Below, one piece after another: positions 16,301-24,088 of a stretch of 64,000 bases of DNA (the stretch's first letter is position 1; each line of letters begins with the position of its first letter). The notes beneath the pieces are model-generated. The model was given only the letters and a program-made list of their open reading frames with translations, did not search any database and had not been told where the DNA came from. A program made the position numbers and the translations under genes. The stretch is from Fodinibacter sp963834965 (GTDB lineage: Bacteria > Actinomycetota > Actinomycetes > Actinomycetales > Dermatophilaceae). The DNA is taken from the NCBI GenBank assembly GCA_963834965.1, contig CAWIEI010000017.1:186001-250000 (forward strand), given 5' to 3'.

Positions 16301-16736
16301 GCTCGACCTCGACCCCGGGCTCACCTGGGGCGCGGTGCTCGAGGAGATCTACGGCGAGCTGTGCGAGGGACAGACGACCACGCCGGTCTTCTACACCGAC
16401 TTCCCACGCGACACCTCGCCGCTCACCCGGGTGCACCGTGACGACCCCAAGCTGGTCGAGAAGTGGGACCTGGTCATCTGGGGGTCGGAGCAGGGCACCG
16501 CCTACAGCGAGCTGATCGACCCGGTCGACCAGCGCGCCCGGCTCGTCGAGCAGTCGCTGCTCGCCGCGGCCGGCGACCCGGAGGCGATGGAGGTCGACGA
16601 GGACTTCCTCGCGGCGCTCGAGTACGGCATGCCCCCCACCGGCGGCATGGGGATGGGCGTCGACCGGCTGGTCATGAACCTGACCGGGCTCGGCATCCGC
16701 GACACCATCCTCTTCCCGATCACCAGGCCCACCTGA
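13377..16736 (+). CDS. lysX: Bifunctional lysylphosphatidylglycerol synthetase/lysine-tRNA ligase
   Basis: ATG 13377 with a GGAGGA ribosome-binding site seven bases upstream gives 1119 residues, the normal LysX size. Order: a membrane region of about six helices (40-235), then the DUF2156 GNAT-like lysyl-transferase domain (about 260-590). The OB-fold anticodon domain (about 670-780) and the class II lysyl-tRNA synthetase core follow. Motif 2 appears as RQFRNEGADSSHNPEF and motif 3 near the end as GGMGMGVDRLVM. LysX charges tRNA-Lys and moves lysine onto phosphatidylglycerol. This lowers surface charge and gives resistance to cationic peptides. A housekeeping lysS is expected elsewhere. Confidence 0.96.
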   Translation: MTATADATRPADDHAPHRRSAPAKAARHPDDRWPDWLAAFTFVLSAAVFLTWLVPPLHRFFDGSDDPVSLATVPIVPNLVYAAVLFALGVGLRRRLRSAWWVFVVLLLVLPSVGRVVSLAGAGRDVLDAVGLVVAAAVLGVAVIAYRQFTARTARRAGLSALLLFILGAIVVSLIGSWLLTSFAKDTRVGAGDAVANVLLGDLGLIAAPGVVAPMWVRLLLNLMGAAVVLGSAAVLFRSPAYTRTLGAPDEAAVRTMLREHGDLDSLGYFATRRDKAVVWDSGDAARARAGVSYRVVRGVSLASGNPIGDPEHWGAAIDAWRRDARANGWSLAVMAAGSEGARAFEEAGLTVFEIGDEAILDLGAFSLNAPGLKPVRQAVSRLRRRGYDVEVRRHDTLTPDDFARLAASAASWRGDGGDERGFSMALGRLGDPLDGDCVLVEARDAEGSLRGFISLVPWGRNGLSLDLMRRDPTADNGLVELLVSSLAEQAPRLAVRRVSLNFAMFREAFTRGEELGAGPMARLGRQALLLASRNWQLESLYRSNAKYLPEWQPRFICFEYSSDLPRVGVAAGSAEGFLNAPSVGSILRRRVTDSGDLEHADEDYAAQVLEAIPAEPDRLEQALTARRLPDQERVRRAKLARLQEAGVDPYPVGYPRTHTLSEVRSVAGDLPPRTRTDRVVSVVGRVMRKRDHGGLCFLTIRDGSGDLQVLASRAVLGEGQHRLFRSLDLGDHVGVTGDVMTSNGGELTVDARSFALTSKSLRPLPDKRLGLTDPEARVRMRYVDLIVRPAARDIAYLRSTVVRSIRESLQNRGYVEVETPILQLVHGGANARPFQTHINAYDLELSLRIATELHLKRLVVGGMEQVFELGRQFRNEGADSSHNPEFTSLEVYGTYNDYVSMRLLTQELIKEAAVAVYGRPIARRPRADGTIEEFDLSGDWPAISICTAVSTALGEEVSTATPLAELRKHARAIGLDLDPGLTWGAVLEEIYGELCEGQTTTPVFYTDFPRDTSPLTRVHRDDPKLVEKWDLVIWGSEQGTAYSELIDPVDQRARLVEQSLLAAAGDPEAMEVDEDFLAALEYGMPPTGGMGMGVDRLVMNLTGLGIRDTILFPITRPT

Positions 16737-16759
16737 CCCCGCGTCGACCGGAGCCCGAG

Positions 16760-16944
16760 ATGACCACTGTGACGGCGACTGACGACCTGACCTCGGATGC
16801 CGGGTAGCCGGCCCCAGGGGCCACGCGCACGTCTACGACTCGACGGAGGTCACCGCGTGGTCCGAGATCGTGGGTCCTCCCTCGCTGCCGGATGACGAGA
16901 TCGCCGCCATCGAGGACGCGATCAGGGGCCTGCCGTACGGCTGA
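16760..16944 (+). pseudogene. Small frameshifted reading frame after lysX
   Basis: An ATG at 16760, with GGAG seven bases upstream, opens a frame that stops after 15 residues (MTTVTATDDLTSDAG). In the frame one base back, an open stretch without any start codon continues to 16944 and encodes a protein-like end: HVYDSTEVTAWSEIVG, then LPDDEIAAIEDAIRGLPYG. Joining the two by one base gives a compact small protein of about 60 residues. I do not recognise it. The end overlaps the convergent hydrolase by 23 bases. It could be a decayed gene or a sequencing indel. Confidence 0.35.
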
Positions 16945-17824
16945 GGCACGCGCGCACGGCGCGGGCGACGGCATCCGGCGCGTCGAGCATCACGAGGTGG
17001 CCGGAGTCGACGTCGGTGCGCACCGTGCCGGCTCCGAGCGCTGCGGCACGGTCGGTCATCCGGCGCAGCCACGACCGGCGCCGGCGGTGGGTGAATCGAC
17101 CGGTCCGGGCCGCGACCACCAGCTGTACGGGCACCTCGGGCAGCGGGTGCGCGGTCGCGAGCGCGAGGAGGTCACGGGCGTCGTCGCCGACGGCCGCCAG
17201 CTCGGCCACGGTCGCCTCGAGCTGGGCCGGCTGGCCGTAGGCCGTGGCCAGCGAGCGGTGTGCGTGTGCCGACGCCGGCCGGACGGTGCCCCCGACGAGC
17301 ATGACACCAGCGGCGAGGTCGGGCGCGACCCCGGCCAGCCATGGACGGCCCGCGACCCAGGCGGCCCAGGTCGCCGCCGGTCCGCCGAGCTGGAGGCGGG
17401 TGGCCTCGAACTCCGGGTCTGAGGCGTCGACGAGCACCAGGCCGCGCACCAGCTCGGGGCGGGTGCGGGCCAGACCCTCGGCGAACAGGCCCCCGTGCGA
17501 GTGGCCCACCACGACCACCGGGTCGGTCGGAGCGTAGGGGTGCGCCGCCGCGAGCACGGTCGCGAGCAGGTCGACACCCTCGGGCAGGGCGACCGCCCGG
17601 TGCCACGGGGTGGACCCGCCCATGCCCGGGCGGTCGAAGAGCACGCACCGCACGTCGGGCAGCAGGCTGGTCACCGGGTGCCAGAGGTCGAGCGGGAGCC
17701 CCAGGCCCGAGCTGAACAGCGCCGTCACCGGGGCGTCGGGGTGGTGCACCTCGACCCGCAGGGTGGCTCCGGGGTGGCCGGGAACGTCGACGAGCAGGTG
17801 CTCGGTCGCCAGGGTGGTCGTCAC
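16922..17824 (-). CDS. Alpha/beta-fold hydrolase
   Basis: GTG start at 17824 (VTTTLATEHLLVDVPG) gives 300 residues. The nucleophile elbow is GHSHGG near residue 112, with RPGMGGS upstream as the expected oxyanion-side loop. The catalytic His is in DSGHLVMLDAPD near the C-terminus, and the acidic residue lies before it. The fold is the standard alpha/beta hydrolase without obvious lid insertions; substrates of such orphans cannot be predicted. It is divergent from the TPR/hemerythrin operon by about 150 bases. Confidence 0.87.
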   Translation of the reverse strand: MTTTLATEHLLVDVPGHPGATLRVEVHHPDAPVTALFSSGLGLPLDLWHPVTSLLPDVRCVLFDRPGMGGSTPWHRAVALPEGVDLLATVLAAAHPYAPTDPVVVVGHSHGGLFAEGLARTRPELVRGLVLVDASDPEFEATRLQLGGPAATWAAWVAGRPWLAGVAPDLAAGVMLVGGTVRPASAHAHRSLATAYGQPAQLEATVAELAAVGDDARDLLALATAHPLPEVPVQLVVAARTGRFTHRRRRSWLRRMTDRAAALGAGTVRTDVDSGHLVMLDAPDAVARAVRACLSRTAGP

Positions 17825-17971
17825 CCGGGCGAGCCTAGGGGTGCGGGCTGGGCCGTGGCTGGGCGTGTGCTGTGCGAGTGGTGGGCAGGTGGTGGGCACG
17901 GCTGCGGCGAGCGCCGGGTGGCGCCGCCCGGCATCCGGAATCGGGCGTCGCGATGTGGTGTTGTGGAGCCC

Positions 17972-18361
17972 ATGACCACTCCCGGCTCCGACATGGCCGA
18001 GCGCTACGAGCGCGCTCGCGGGCTGTTCGAGCACGGCGAGTACCAGGCCGCGGCCGAGGCGCTCGCCACGCTCGTCGACGAGAGCGCACTCGCGCCGCCG
18101 CTGCACGGCACCGTCGAGCTGCGGCTGCTGCTCGCCCGCTCCTACTTCCACTCCGCCCAGCTCGGGCGCGCCGAGCGGGTGACCCGGGCCGTGCTGGCCG
18201 ACGTGCCCGACGACGCCTACGCCAACCTCGTGCTCGGCCGCACCCTGCAGCGGCAGGGCCGGCACGCCGAGGCCAAGCCGCACCTCGCGATGGCCGAGCT
18301 GCTCGGCGGGTATGCCGGGTCGGGTCGACTCCCGCGTGAGGACCAGGGCGCCGGCGGGTGA
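17972..18361 (+). CDS. Small tetratricopeptide-repeat protein
   Basis: ATG 17972 gives 129 residues, almost all helical. Two to three TPR-like motifs are visible: ERARGLFEHGEYQAAAEALA, then LRLLLARSYFHSAQLGRAER and a third containing ANLVLGRTLQRQGRHAEA. Such proteins act as protein-binding scaffolds. The stop codon overlaps the start of the next gene in a GTGA arrangement, so translation is coupled with the luciferase/hemerythrin fusion protein. A partner role for that enzyme is inference. Confidence 0.85.
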   Translation: MTTPGSDMAERYERARGLFEHGEYQAAAEALATLVDESALAPPLHGTVELRLLLARSYFHSAQLGRAERVTRAVLADVPDDAYANLVLGRTLQRQGRHAEAKPHLAMAELLGGYAGSGRLPREDQGAGG

Positions 18362-20016
18362 CCGACTACGACCACGGTCTCGAGTTCGGGCTGTTCCCCT
18401 CGCCCGACGCGGCTTCGGCGCACCACGTGCTCGAGCTGGCCGCCGTGGCCGAGGTCAGCGGGCTCGACCTGCTGACGGTGCAGGACCACCCGTACCAGGC
18501 GCGGCACCTCGACGCCTGGACGCTGCTGTCGGTCGTCGCGGCCCGCACCTCCACCCTTCGGGTCGCCCCCAACGTCGCGAACCTGCCGCTGCGCAACCCC
18601 GTCGTGCTCGCCGGGTCGGTGGCCTCGCTCGACATCCTCAGCGGTGGCCGGGTCGAGCTCGGCATCGGCACCGGCGCGTTCTGGGACGCCATCGAGGCCG
18701 CCGGCGGGGTGCGGCTCACACCGGGGGAGGCGGTCGCGGCGCTCGAGGAGGCGATCGGCGTCATCCGGGCGATGTGGGCCGGGTCGGGCTCGGTGCGCCT
18801 CGACGGGGTGCACCACCGCGCGACGGGGCTGCACTCGGGGCCGGCGCCCGTGCACCCGGTGGGCATCTGGGTGGGGGCCTACAAGCCGCGGATGCTGCGG
18901 CTCACCGGGCGGCTCGCCGACGGCTGGCTGCCGAGCCAGGGCTACGCCGCGCCGGAGACGCTCGGCGAGCTCAACGCGCGGATCGACGAGGCGGCGGTGG
19001 CCGCAGGGCGCGCGCCCGAGGCGGTGCGGCGGCTCTACAACGTGTCGGGGTCCTTCGGCTCGGGCGCTGGCTTCCTGCGCGGCCGGCCCTCCGACTGGGC
19101 CGAGCAGCTCGCCGGGCTCACCCTCGAGCAGGGCATGGCCACCTACATCCTGGGCACCGACGACCCCGACGACGCGCGGCGCTTCGGCGAGGAGGTGGCG
19201 CCCCTGGTGCGCGACCTGGTGGCGGCCGAGCGCGAGCGGCGCGCTGTGGTGCCGGATGCCGCACCGGCGCGGCCCCTGGGCGCGGTGGCTGACCCGGGTC
19301 CTTCGGCTGCGCATGAGGTGCCGCGCGATGCGGATGCGGCAGGCGCGGCCGACGTCGTGGGCGCTGGCCAACCTCGTTCTGCAGCAGCTGGTTCCACGTC
19401 GTTCCCGGACGTCGTCGTCCCGACGCCCGATGATGGGGCCCGGCTCACCGGCATCCTGCCCTGGGACGAGGCGAGCCGGCCTACCTACCCCGTGCGGCCC
19501 GACCCTGCGGCGCAGGCGGCCTACGGCCCGGCCCAGCTGGCCGTGCCGCGGCACCTCAAGGAGGTGCACGACCACCTGCGGGCCGAGCTGGCCCAGGTGC
19601 GCGACGTGGTGGAGCAGGTCGTGCGCGGGCACCTCGCGGTGGGGTCGGCCCGGTCGGCGGTGAACGCGATGACGATGCGCCAGAACAACTGGACCCTCGG
19701 CGCGTACTGCGAGTCGTACTGCCGGGTGGTCACCGGCCACCACGGGCTCGAGGACACCGGCATCTTCCCCCACCTGCGGCTGAGCGACCCCGACGCGGTG
19801 CCCGTGATCGACCGGCTCGAGGAGGAGCACGAGGTGATCCACGACGTGCTCGACGACATCGACCGATCGCTGGTGGCCCTCGTGTCCGACGAGCCCGGCG
19901 CCCTCGACCGCCTCCAGCGCGTGGTCGACCTCCTGACCGACACCCTCCTGTCGCACCTTGCCTACGAGGAGCGCGAGCTGCTCCACCCACTGGCCCGCCA
20001 CGGCTTCTACCGCTGA
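18358..20016 (+). CDS. Fusion of LLM-class oxidoreductase with C-terminal hemerythrin domain
   Basis: 552 residues from GTG 18358. Residues 1 to about 290 form a luciferase-like barrel (GLFPSPDAASAHHVLELA; GGRVELGIGTGAFWDAIEAA) expected to use FMN or F420. A 90-residue Ala/Pro-rich linker with looser codon usage follows. The last 160 residues form a hemerythrin HHE domain. Its iron ligands are plausibly the His/Glu in LKEVHDHLRAEL, GHHGLEDTGIFPH, EEEHEVIHDVL and HLAYEERELLHPL. A flavin or deazaflavin enzyme tied to a di-iron, O2- or NO-binding domain suggests redox or oxygen sensing. The substrate is unknown. Confidence 0.9.
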   Translation: MTDYDHGLEFGLFPSPDAASAHHVLELAAVAEVSGLDLLTVQDHPYQARHLDAWTLLSVVAARTSTLRVAPNVANLPLRNPVVLAGSVASLDILSGGRVELGIGTGAFWDAIEAAGGVRLTPGEAVAALEEAIGVIRAMWAGSGSVRLDGVHHRATGLHSGPAPVHPVGIWVGAYKPRMLRLTGRLADGWLPSQGYAAPETLGELNARIDEAAVAAGRAPEAVRRLYNVSGSFGSGAGFLRGRPSDWAEQLAGLTLEQGMATYILGTDDPDDARRFGEEVAPLVRDLVAAERERRAVVPDAAPARPLGAVADPGPSAAHEVPRDADAAGAADVVGAGQPRSAAAGSTSFPDVVVPTPDDGARLTGILPWDEASRPTYPVRPDPAAQAAYGPAQLAVPRHLKEVHDHLRAELAQVRDVVEQVVRGHLAVGSARSAVNAMTMRQNNWTLGAYCESYCRVVTGHHGLEDTGIFPHLRLSDPDAVPVIDRLEEEHEVIHDVLDDIDRSLVALVSDEPGALDRLQRVVDLLTDTLLSHLAYEERELLHPLARHGFYR

Positions 20017-20143
20017 CCTGTCCTCGGCTACCGCCTGGTAGATGGAGGAATCGGTGCACCTACTGCGACGTAGCCGACGCGACGTCGGTAGCCCCCGGCT
20101 CCGAACTGGCCCTCACCGCGGACCGACCCTGACGCCTGCGCCG

Positions 20144-20220
20144 GGTGACATGCAGTAGCCGGTGATGAACCTGGGACCGAGCGTGCTCGGGGCCGCCGCG
20201 AGGCCCGACTGCATGTCACC
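20144..20220. repeat. Inverted repeat, 13-bp perfect arms, 51-base centre
   Basis: The left arm GGTGACATGCAGT (20144-20156) matches the reverse of ACTGCATGTCACC (20208-20220) without mismatch. The centre is GC-rich and has no start codon/RBS pair. I cannot assign it to a known element. Confidence 0.6.
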
Positions 20221-20299
20221 AGGGGCACCCGGCCAACGAGAAGGGACGACGAAAGCGAGAGGTGACGCAGGGGAAGGCGACTGAAGCGGCAGGAGCGGA

Positions 20300-20427
20300 G
20301 CGGTGGGATGCCGTGGGCGAGCCGATGGACGGGTCTGGCGGCGGGTCCCACGCTCTGCGTGGGCGCGCCGAGTGCGCTTAGCGCGCGAGGTGCGGATGGT
20401 CAACGGCCGCACACGGCATCCCACCGC
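20300..20427. repeat. Inverted repeat, 16-bp perfect arms, 96-base centre
   Basis: The left arm GCGGTGGGATGCCGTG (20300-20315) is matched exactly by CACGGCATCCCACCGC (20412-20427). Each arm carries the genome-wide octamer GGATGCCG in opposite orientation. The centre contains the CCCACGC-TCT-GCGTGGG hairpin (about 20347-20363) and a GCGCGC-rich segment, so the whole 128 bases could fold into one branched structure. Confidence 0.65.
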
Positions 20428-20514
20428 GCAGCGGTGACGAACAGCGCGACACAAGCACAGCGACCGACGGGTAGACGTCGGCCCTCGACAACCCTTGCCG
20501 CGGGCGACCGGCCT

Positions 20515-20561
20515 GTGGTTGCGTGAGCGGCACCGTCCGCGCCGCTCGGCGAGGCAACCAC
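20515..20561 (+). promoter_or_regulatory. Nested hairpin in the leader of the GMC oxidoreductase gene
   Basis: Outer arms GTGGTTGC (20515-20522) and GCAACCAC (20554-20561) enclose inner arms GAGCGGC and GCCGCTC. The structure ends four bases before the GAGGTG ribosome-binding site of the gene starting at 20577. It could be an operator or a translation-modulating RNA hairpin; it does not match a riboswitch that I know. Confidence 0.45.
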
Positions 20562-20576
20562 GACGAGGTGGCATCC

Positions 20577-22409
20577 ATGGGCTCGACGTACGACTACGTG
20601 ATCGTGGGAGCGGGGTCGGCCGGTGCGGTCGTCGCCGCACGACTGACCGAGGACCCGGACGTCAGGGTGTGCCTGCTCGAAGCGGGAGGCCCGCCCCCAC
20701 CGGCAGAGCTGATGCCTGCCGCGGTGGCCTCGCTGCAGAACGACCCCACCACCGACTGGATGTTCACCGGCGACGCCGGAGGGGTCGGCAAGGGTCTGGT
20801 CGGCGGTCGGATGATGGTGCCCCGCGGCAAGATGCTGGGCGGAACCTCGGGCATCAACTACATGGCGTACGTGCGGGGCCACCCCGGCGACTTCGACGAC
20901 TGGGCGGCCGGCGGGGCGCAGGGTTGGTCCTACGCGGAGGTGTTGCCCTACTTCCTGAAGGCGGAGGGCTTCGTGCACAGCACCGAGCTGCACCCCGACC
21001 TCGACGCCCACAACGGCGACGGACCGGTGGGGGTGTCGGTGCGCGAACCGGTGCTCCCGGCATCCACCCAGTTCGTGGAGGCGGCGGGCACCACCGGGCT
21101 GAAGCAGGGCGACTACAACGGCCGTGACCGCCGCGAGCCGCAGGGCGTCGCCTCGCTGTTCCAGACGACGACCCGCGCCGGCAAGCGCAGCTCGACCTTC
21201 CACGCCTACCTCGAGCCCGCGATGGAGCGGGAGAACCTCAGCGTCGTCACCGGCGCGCTCGTCGAGCGCGTCATCCTCGAGGGCGACGGTGACGACCTGC
21301 GCGCCACCGGGGTGCGCTACCGCACCGCGGACGGCGTCTCGACGGAGGTGCAGGCCGGCACCGAGGTGGTGCTCTGTGCCGGGGCCATCGGGTCGCCGCA
21401 CCTCCTGCTGCTCTCCGGGGTCGGTGCCCGCGACGCGCTGGCCGAGGTCGGGGTGGACTGCCTCGTCGACCTGCCCCACGTCGGGCAGCACCTCAAGGAC
21501 CACCTGCACACGCCGCTGATGTTCGCCGCGGACGGCATCGGCGAGACCATGCTGGAGATCGCGATGTCGTTGGGTCCGGACGCCCTGCGGGCGCCCGCGG
21601 GCCCGCTGCCGGCGGACCCGGCGGACGACGTCGACCTCCCCGAGCCGTTGGCAGCGGCCAAGGCCGAGGCCGAGCGCCGCCTGGTCGAGTGGTTCACGAC
21701 CGGGCGCGGACTGGCGTCCTCCTCGCTGTACGACGCCGTCGCGTTCTACTCCACCGGCCTGGGCGACGAGCACACCCACGACGCCCAGATCGGCTTCCTG
21801 GCCTGCGGCTACACCCCGGCGATCTGGGAGGGGGTCTTCCGCATCCCCGCCGCGGAGTTCTTCGACGACCCGGTGGCGTTCCTCGACCCCACCCGGGGTC
21901 AGGTCGTGCTCCTGCCCAACCCGGTGCAGCCCCACTCGGAGGGGTCGGTGACCCTGGTCAGCGCCGAACCGGCCGTTGCCCCGCGCATCGACCTCAACTA
22001 CTTCGCCGACCCGCACGACGCCCTGGTCATGGTGTCGGTGATGCGCAAGGCGCTCGAGATCGCCGCGGCCTGGCCGGGCGGCGGGCTGGGCGACCCGGTC
22101 ATCCCGCCCCACCTGGCGCAGGCCCACGGCCACGAGAACGGCGCCGAGCCCAGTGACGCGCTGCTCGAGGACCTCGCCCGTCATTACGCGCTGACCGTCT
22201 ACCACGAGACCTCGACCTGCCGGATGGGTGACGTCGTCGACGCCCGGCTGAACGTGCTCGGGGTCGCGCGGCTGCGGGTGGCCGACGCGAGCGTCATGCC
22301 GAACATCGTCAGCGGCAACACCAACGCCACCGCGATCATGATCGGCGAGAAGGCGGCCGAGCTGATCGCGACCGAGCACGGGGTGCGCCTGCACCAGCTG
22401 GTGGGCTGA
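20577..22409 (+). CDS. GMC-family FAD oxidoreductase (choline dehydrogenase-like)
   Basis: ATG 20577 has a GAGGTG ribosome-binding site six bases upstream; 610 residues. The N-terminus shows the FAD-binding GAGSAG near 11-16, with the second signature LLGGTSG-like segment as MLGGTSGINYMAYVRG. The GMC active-site pair is His at about 543 (HETSTCRMGD) and Asn at about 581 (VSGNTNATAIMIGE). Family members oxidise alcohols such as choline, glucose or aryl alcohols to aldehydes. An insertion of about 100 residues in the middle, absent from canonical choline dehydrogenase, may shape substrate choice. The gene sits alone, with structured DNA in front of it. Confidence 0.92.
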   Translation: MGSTYDYVIVGAGSAGAVVAARLTEDPDVRVCLLEAGGPPPPAELMPAAVASLQNDPTTDWMFTGDAGGVGKGLVGGRMMVPRGKMLGGTSGINYMAYVRGHPGDFDDWAAGGAQGWSYAEVLPYFLKAEGFVHSTELHPDLDAHNGDGPVGVSVREPVLPASTQFVEAAGTTGLKQGDYNGRDRREPQGVASLFQTTTRAGKRSSTFHAYLEPAMERENLSVVTGALVERVILEGDGDDLRATGVRYRTADGVSTEVQAGTEVVLCAGAIGSPHLLLLSGVGARDALAEVGVDCLVDLPHVGQHLKDHLHTPLMFAADGIGETMLEIAMSLGPDALRAPAGPLPADPADDVDLPEPLAAAKAEAERRLVEWFTTGRGLASSSLYDAVAFYSTGLGDEHTHDAQIGFLACGYTPAIWEGVFRIPAAEFFDDPVAFLDPTRGQVVLLPNPVQPHSEGSVTLVSAEPAVAPRIDLNYFADPHDALVMVSVMRKALEIAAAWPGGGLGDPVIPPHLAQAHGHENGAEPSDALLEDLARHYALTVYHETSTCRMGDVVDARLNVLGVARLRVADASVMPNIVSGNTNATAIMIGEKAAELIATEHGVRLHQLVG

Positions 22410-22412
22410 GCC

Positions 22413-22432
22413 TGCGCCGAGGTTCAGGCGCA
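22413..22432 (+). terminator. Possible stem-loop terminator after the GMC gene
   Basis: Arms TGCGCC and GGCGCA surround an 8-base loop directly after the stop codon, in the gap before the convergent phosphotransferase gene. There is no U-tract, so the call is weak. Confidence 0.3.
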
Positions 22433-22558
22433 AGCCCCCGGCTGCCCGACGGCTCGAGCGGCGCGTGTCAGCGAGGCCGCCAGCGAGTCGGCGCGCACGC
22501 TCGTGGTGTGGAAGTCGAGAACGACGGTTCGGAGCACGGTCGGATCCTGTCGTGGGAG

Positions 22559-23638
22559 TCAGCCGAAGGCGGCGGGGTATGCCAGCGCGGTGGCGTCGAA
22601 GCGTTCGGTGACGGCGGCGGCGACATCCCGTGCGGTTCTGCCGAGCTCCGGGAGGAGCGGGGAGTCGGCGGCCGCCAGCAGAGAATGCACGACCCGGTCC
22701 TGGTGCCGCGGGCTGGGCCGGTCCTCGCGGTGGGGCCGTGGTGGGGCGCTCAGCTGTTGCAGGAGCCAGTAGCTGCTCAACCAGCGCCACCCGTCGGCTG
22801 CCAGGCGCAGGTCGTGCTCGAGGTCGGCGGGGTCGACGTCGGTGAGGATCGGCGCGGCGTGGGTGCGCCAGGCGACCAGCGCGTCGTGCACCACGGTCTC
22901 GGGAAGGGTCCACGCGCACCAGCACGAGGGCCATGGCACCTGGAGGTAGGCGACGTCCCAGGCGAGGTGTCGCAGCGTGGCGAACTCCAGGTCGATCATC
23001 ACCACCCGACCCTCGATGAGCAGGTTGTTGTCCGGGCACATGTCGCCGGCCGACAACACCTCCAGGTCGGTTCGCATGAGCCCGGGCAACCGGGCCAGCT
23101 CTTCGAAGTCGGACCGGGCGGTCTCAACCCCGAGGTTCGCGGCGAGACCCGGCCAGCCCTGCGCGGCCTCGCTGAACTCGGCATCCGTGTAGTCGCTGCA
23201 CGCACCGGTGCGACGCACCATCTCGGACCGGAACGTGCCTGCGGCAGCACGACCGGCCGCGTGGAAGGCACCCAGGCCGGTCGCCCACGCGCGCACCGCC
23301 TCGCTCGCCGTGTGGACGGGCCCATCGATCAGGGCATCGGCGACGTTGTCGTGCTCACCGAGGTCCTCCAGCACGATCAGGTCGGGCGTCTCGGCGACCA
23401 TCCGCGGCACACACCCGGCACCGACCGTCCCCAGCGCGCTCAAGGCGCTGGGTTCGCGGCCACTGGCGAACGGCTCGGGCTCCAGGTACCGCTTGACGAT
23501 CACCGAGCGGCCGTCGGCGGCGACGGCCCGAACCACTTGGTTGCGCGCGCTCGTCGGCAACGGAACCCCCACCAGCTGAAGGGCCGTACCGAGCGCCGTG
23601 GCGGCGCGCTCGACCGTCGTCGCCGTCGTGTCGTCCAT
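22559..23638 (-). CDS. Aminoglycoside phosphotransferase-like (APH/choline kinase fold) protein
   Basis: The start at ATG 23638 (MDDTTATTVERAATALG) gives 359 residues. It has the kinase-like APH fold: a nucleotide-binding Lys in GRSVIVKRYLEPEPF, a catalytic loop reading AGDMCPDNNLLIEG, and the metal-binding VVMIDLEFA. The usual catalytic HxD is replaced by GDMCPDN, in which the first Asp is the presumed base. Such enzymes phosphorylate small molecules (aminoglycosides, choline, sugars); the substrate here is unknown and drug resistance should not be assumed. The gene lies 44 bases after the VOC gene on the same strand, so an operon is likely. Confidence 0.85.
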   Translation of the reverse strand: MDDTTATTVERAATALGTALQLVGVPLPTSARNQVVRAVAADGRSVIVKRYLEPEPFASGREPSALSALGTVGAGCVPRMVAETPDLIVLEDLGEHDNVADALIDGPVHTASEAVRAWATGLGAFHAAGRAAAGTFRSEMVRRTGACSDYTDAEFSEAAQGWPGLAANLGVETARSDFEELARLPGLMRTDLEVLSAGDMCPDNNLLIEGRVVMIDLEFATLRHLAWDVAYLQVPWPSCWCAWTLPETVVHDALVAWRTHAAPILTDVDPADLEHDLRLAADGWRWLSSYWLLQQLSAPPRPHREDRPSPRHQDRVVHSLLAAADSPLLPELGRTARDVAAAVTERFDATALAYPAAFG

Positions 23639-23682
23639 CGCGCCACCCTCGCACGACGAGCCACCGGCGCAGGCACCGGAGG

Positions 23683-24054
23683 TCAGGGGCGCATCGACGC
23701 CGGGATCTCCTGCAGGGCCCACGAGTTGCCGTCGGGGTCAGCGAAGTACGCGTACTTCACGCCGCCCATGTCGTCCACGCCCGAGACGTCGACGCCGCGC
23801 CCGAGCAGCTCGGCGCGGGCCGCCTCGATGTCGTCGACCACCAGATGCACGCCCTTCACCGGCCCGGCGTGCGGGTCGCCCACGCCCAGCACGACCGAGC
23901 ACGCGGACCCGGGGGGCGTCAGCTGCACGATCCGCATCCCGTTGCCCGGTGAGACGTCGTGGTCGAGCGTGAACCCCACCTGGTCGACGTAGAAGGCCAG
24001 GCTCTGGTCGACGTCGCTCGACGGCAGCGGGATCAGCTCGAGGCGCATGTCCAT
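23683..24054 (-). CDS. VOC-family (glyoxalase/bleomycin resistance-like) protein
   Basis: 123 residues. One vicinal-oxygen-chelate module pair is visible: LIPLPSSDVDQSLAFYVDQV at the N-terminus and the closing KYAYFADPDGNSWALQEI, a very typical VOC ending with the metal-ligand Glu. Members are small metalloenzymes or binding proteins; substrates vary widely. It heads a probable two-gene unit with the phosphotransferase. The N-terminal metal ligand usually seen as His is not obvious here, which leaves open a non-catalytic role. Confidence 0.88.
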   Translation of the reverse strand: MDMRLELIPLPSSDVDQSLAFYVDQVGFTLDHDVSPGNGMRIVQLTPPGSACSVVLGVGDPHAGPVKGVHLVVDDIEAARAELLGRGVDVSGVDDMGGVKYAYFADPDGNSWALQEIPASMRP

Positions 24055-24088
24055 GGCGGGTGGGCTCCTTCGTGGGCGGGACGGGTGA

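Larger units (their letters stand above)
20017..20576 (+). other. Long non-coding gap with structured inverted repeats
   Basis: This is the only gap above 300 bases. No reading frame here has coding character. It holds two long perfect inverted repeats (20144-20220 and 20300-20427), a short hairpin with stem CCCACGC/GCGTGGG inside the second, and a nested hairpin next to the GMC gene start (20515-20561). Two inward-facing copies of the GGATGCCG octamer form part of the second repeat. It may be a decayed mobile element, a non-coding RNA, or an elaborate leader. Confidence 0.6.

Noticed and set aside
14091..16436. 781-codon open frame on the minus strand
   Set aside because: It is antisense to lysX, with His/Gly/Arg-rich composition typical of frames opened by high G+C; lysX has full domain support.
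20400..23039. 879-codon open frame on the minus strand
   Set aside because: It runs antisense to the GMC oxidoreductase and then out of frame through the phosphotransferase gene, with no recognisable motifs.
22559..23638. Aminoglycoside resistance gene
   Set aside because: The fold matches APH enzymes, but this superfamily is broad, the catalytic loop is atypical, and there is no mobile context.
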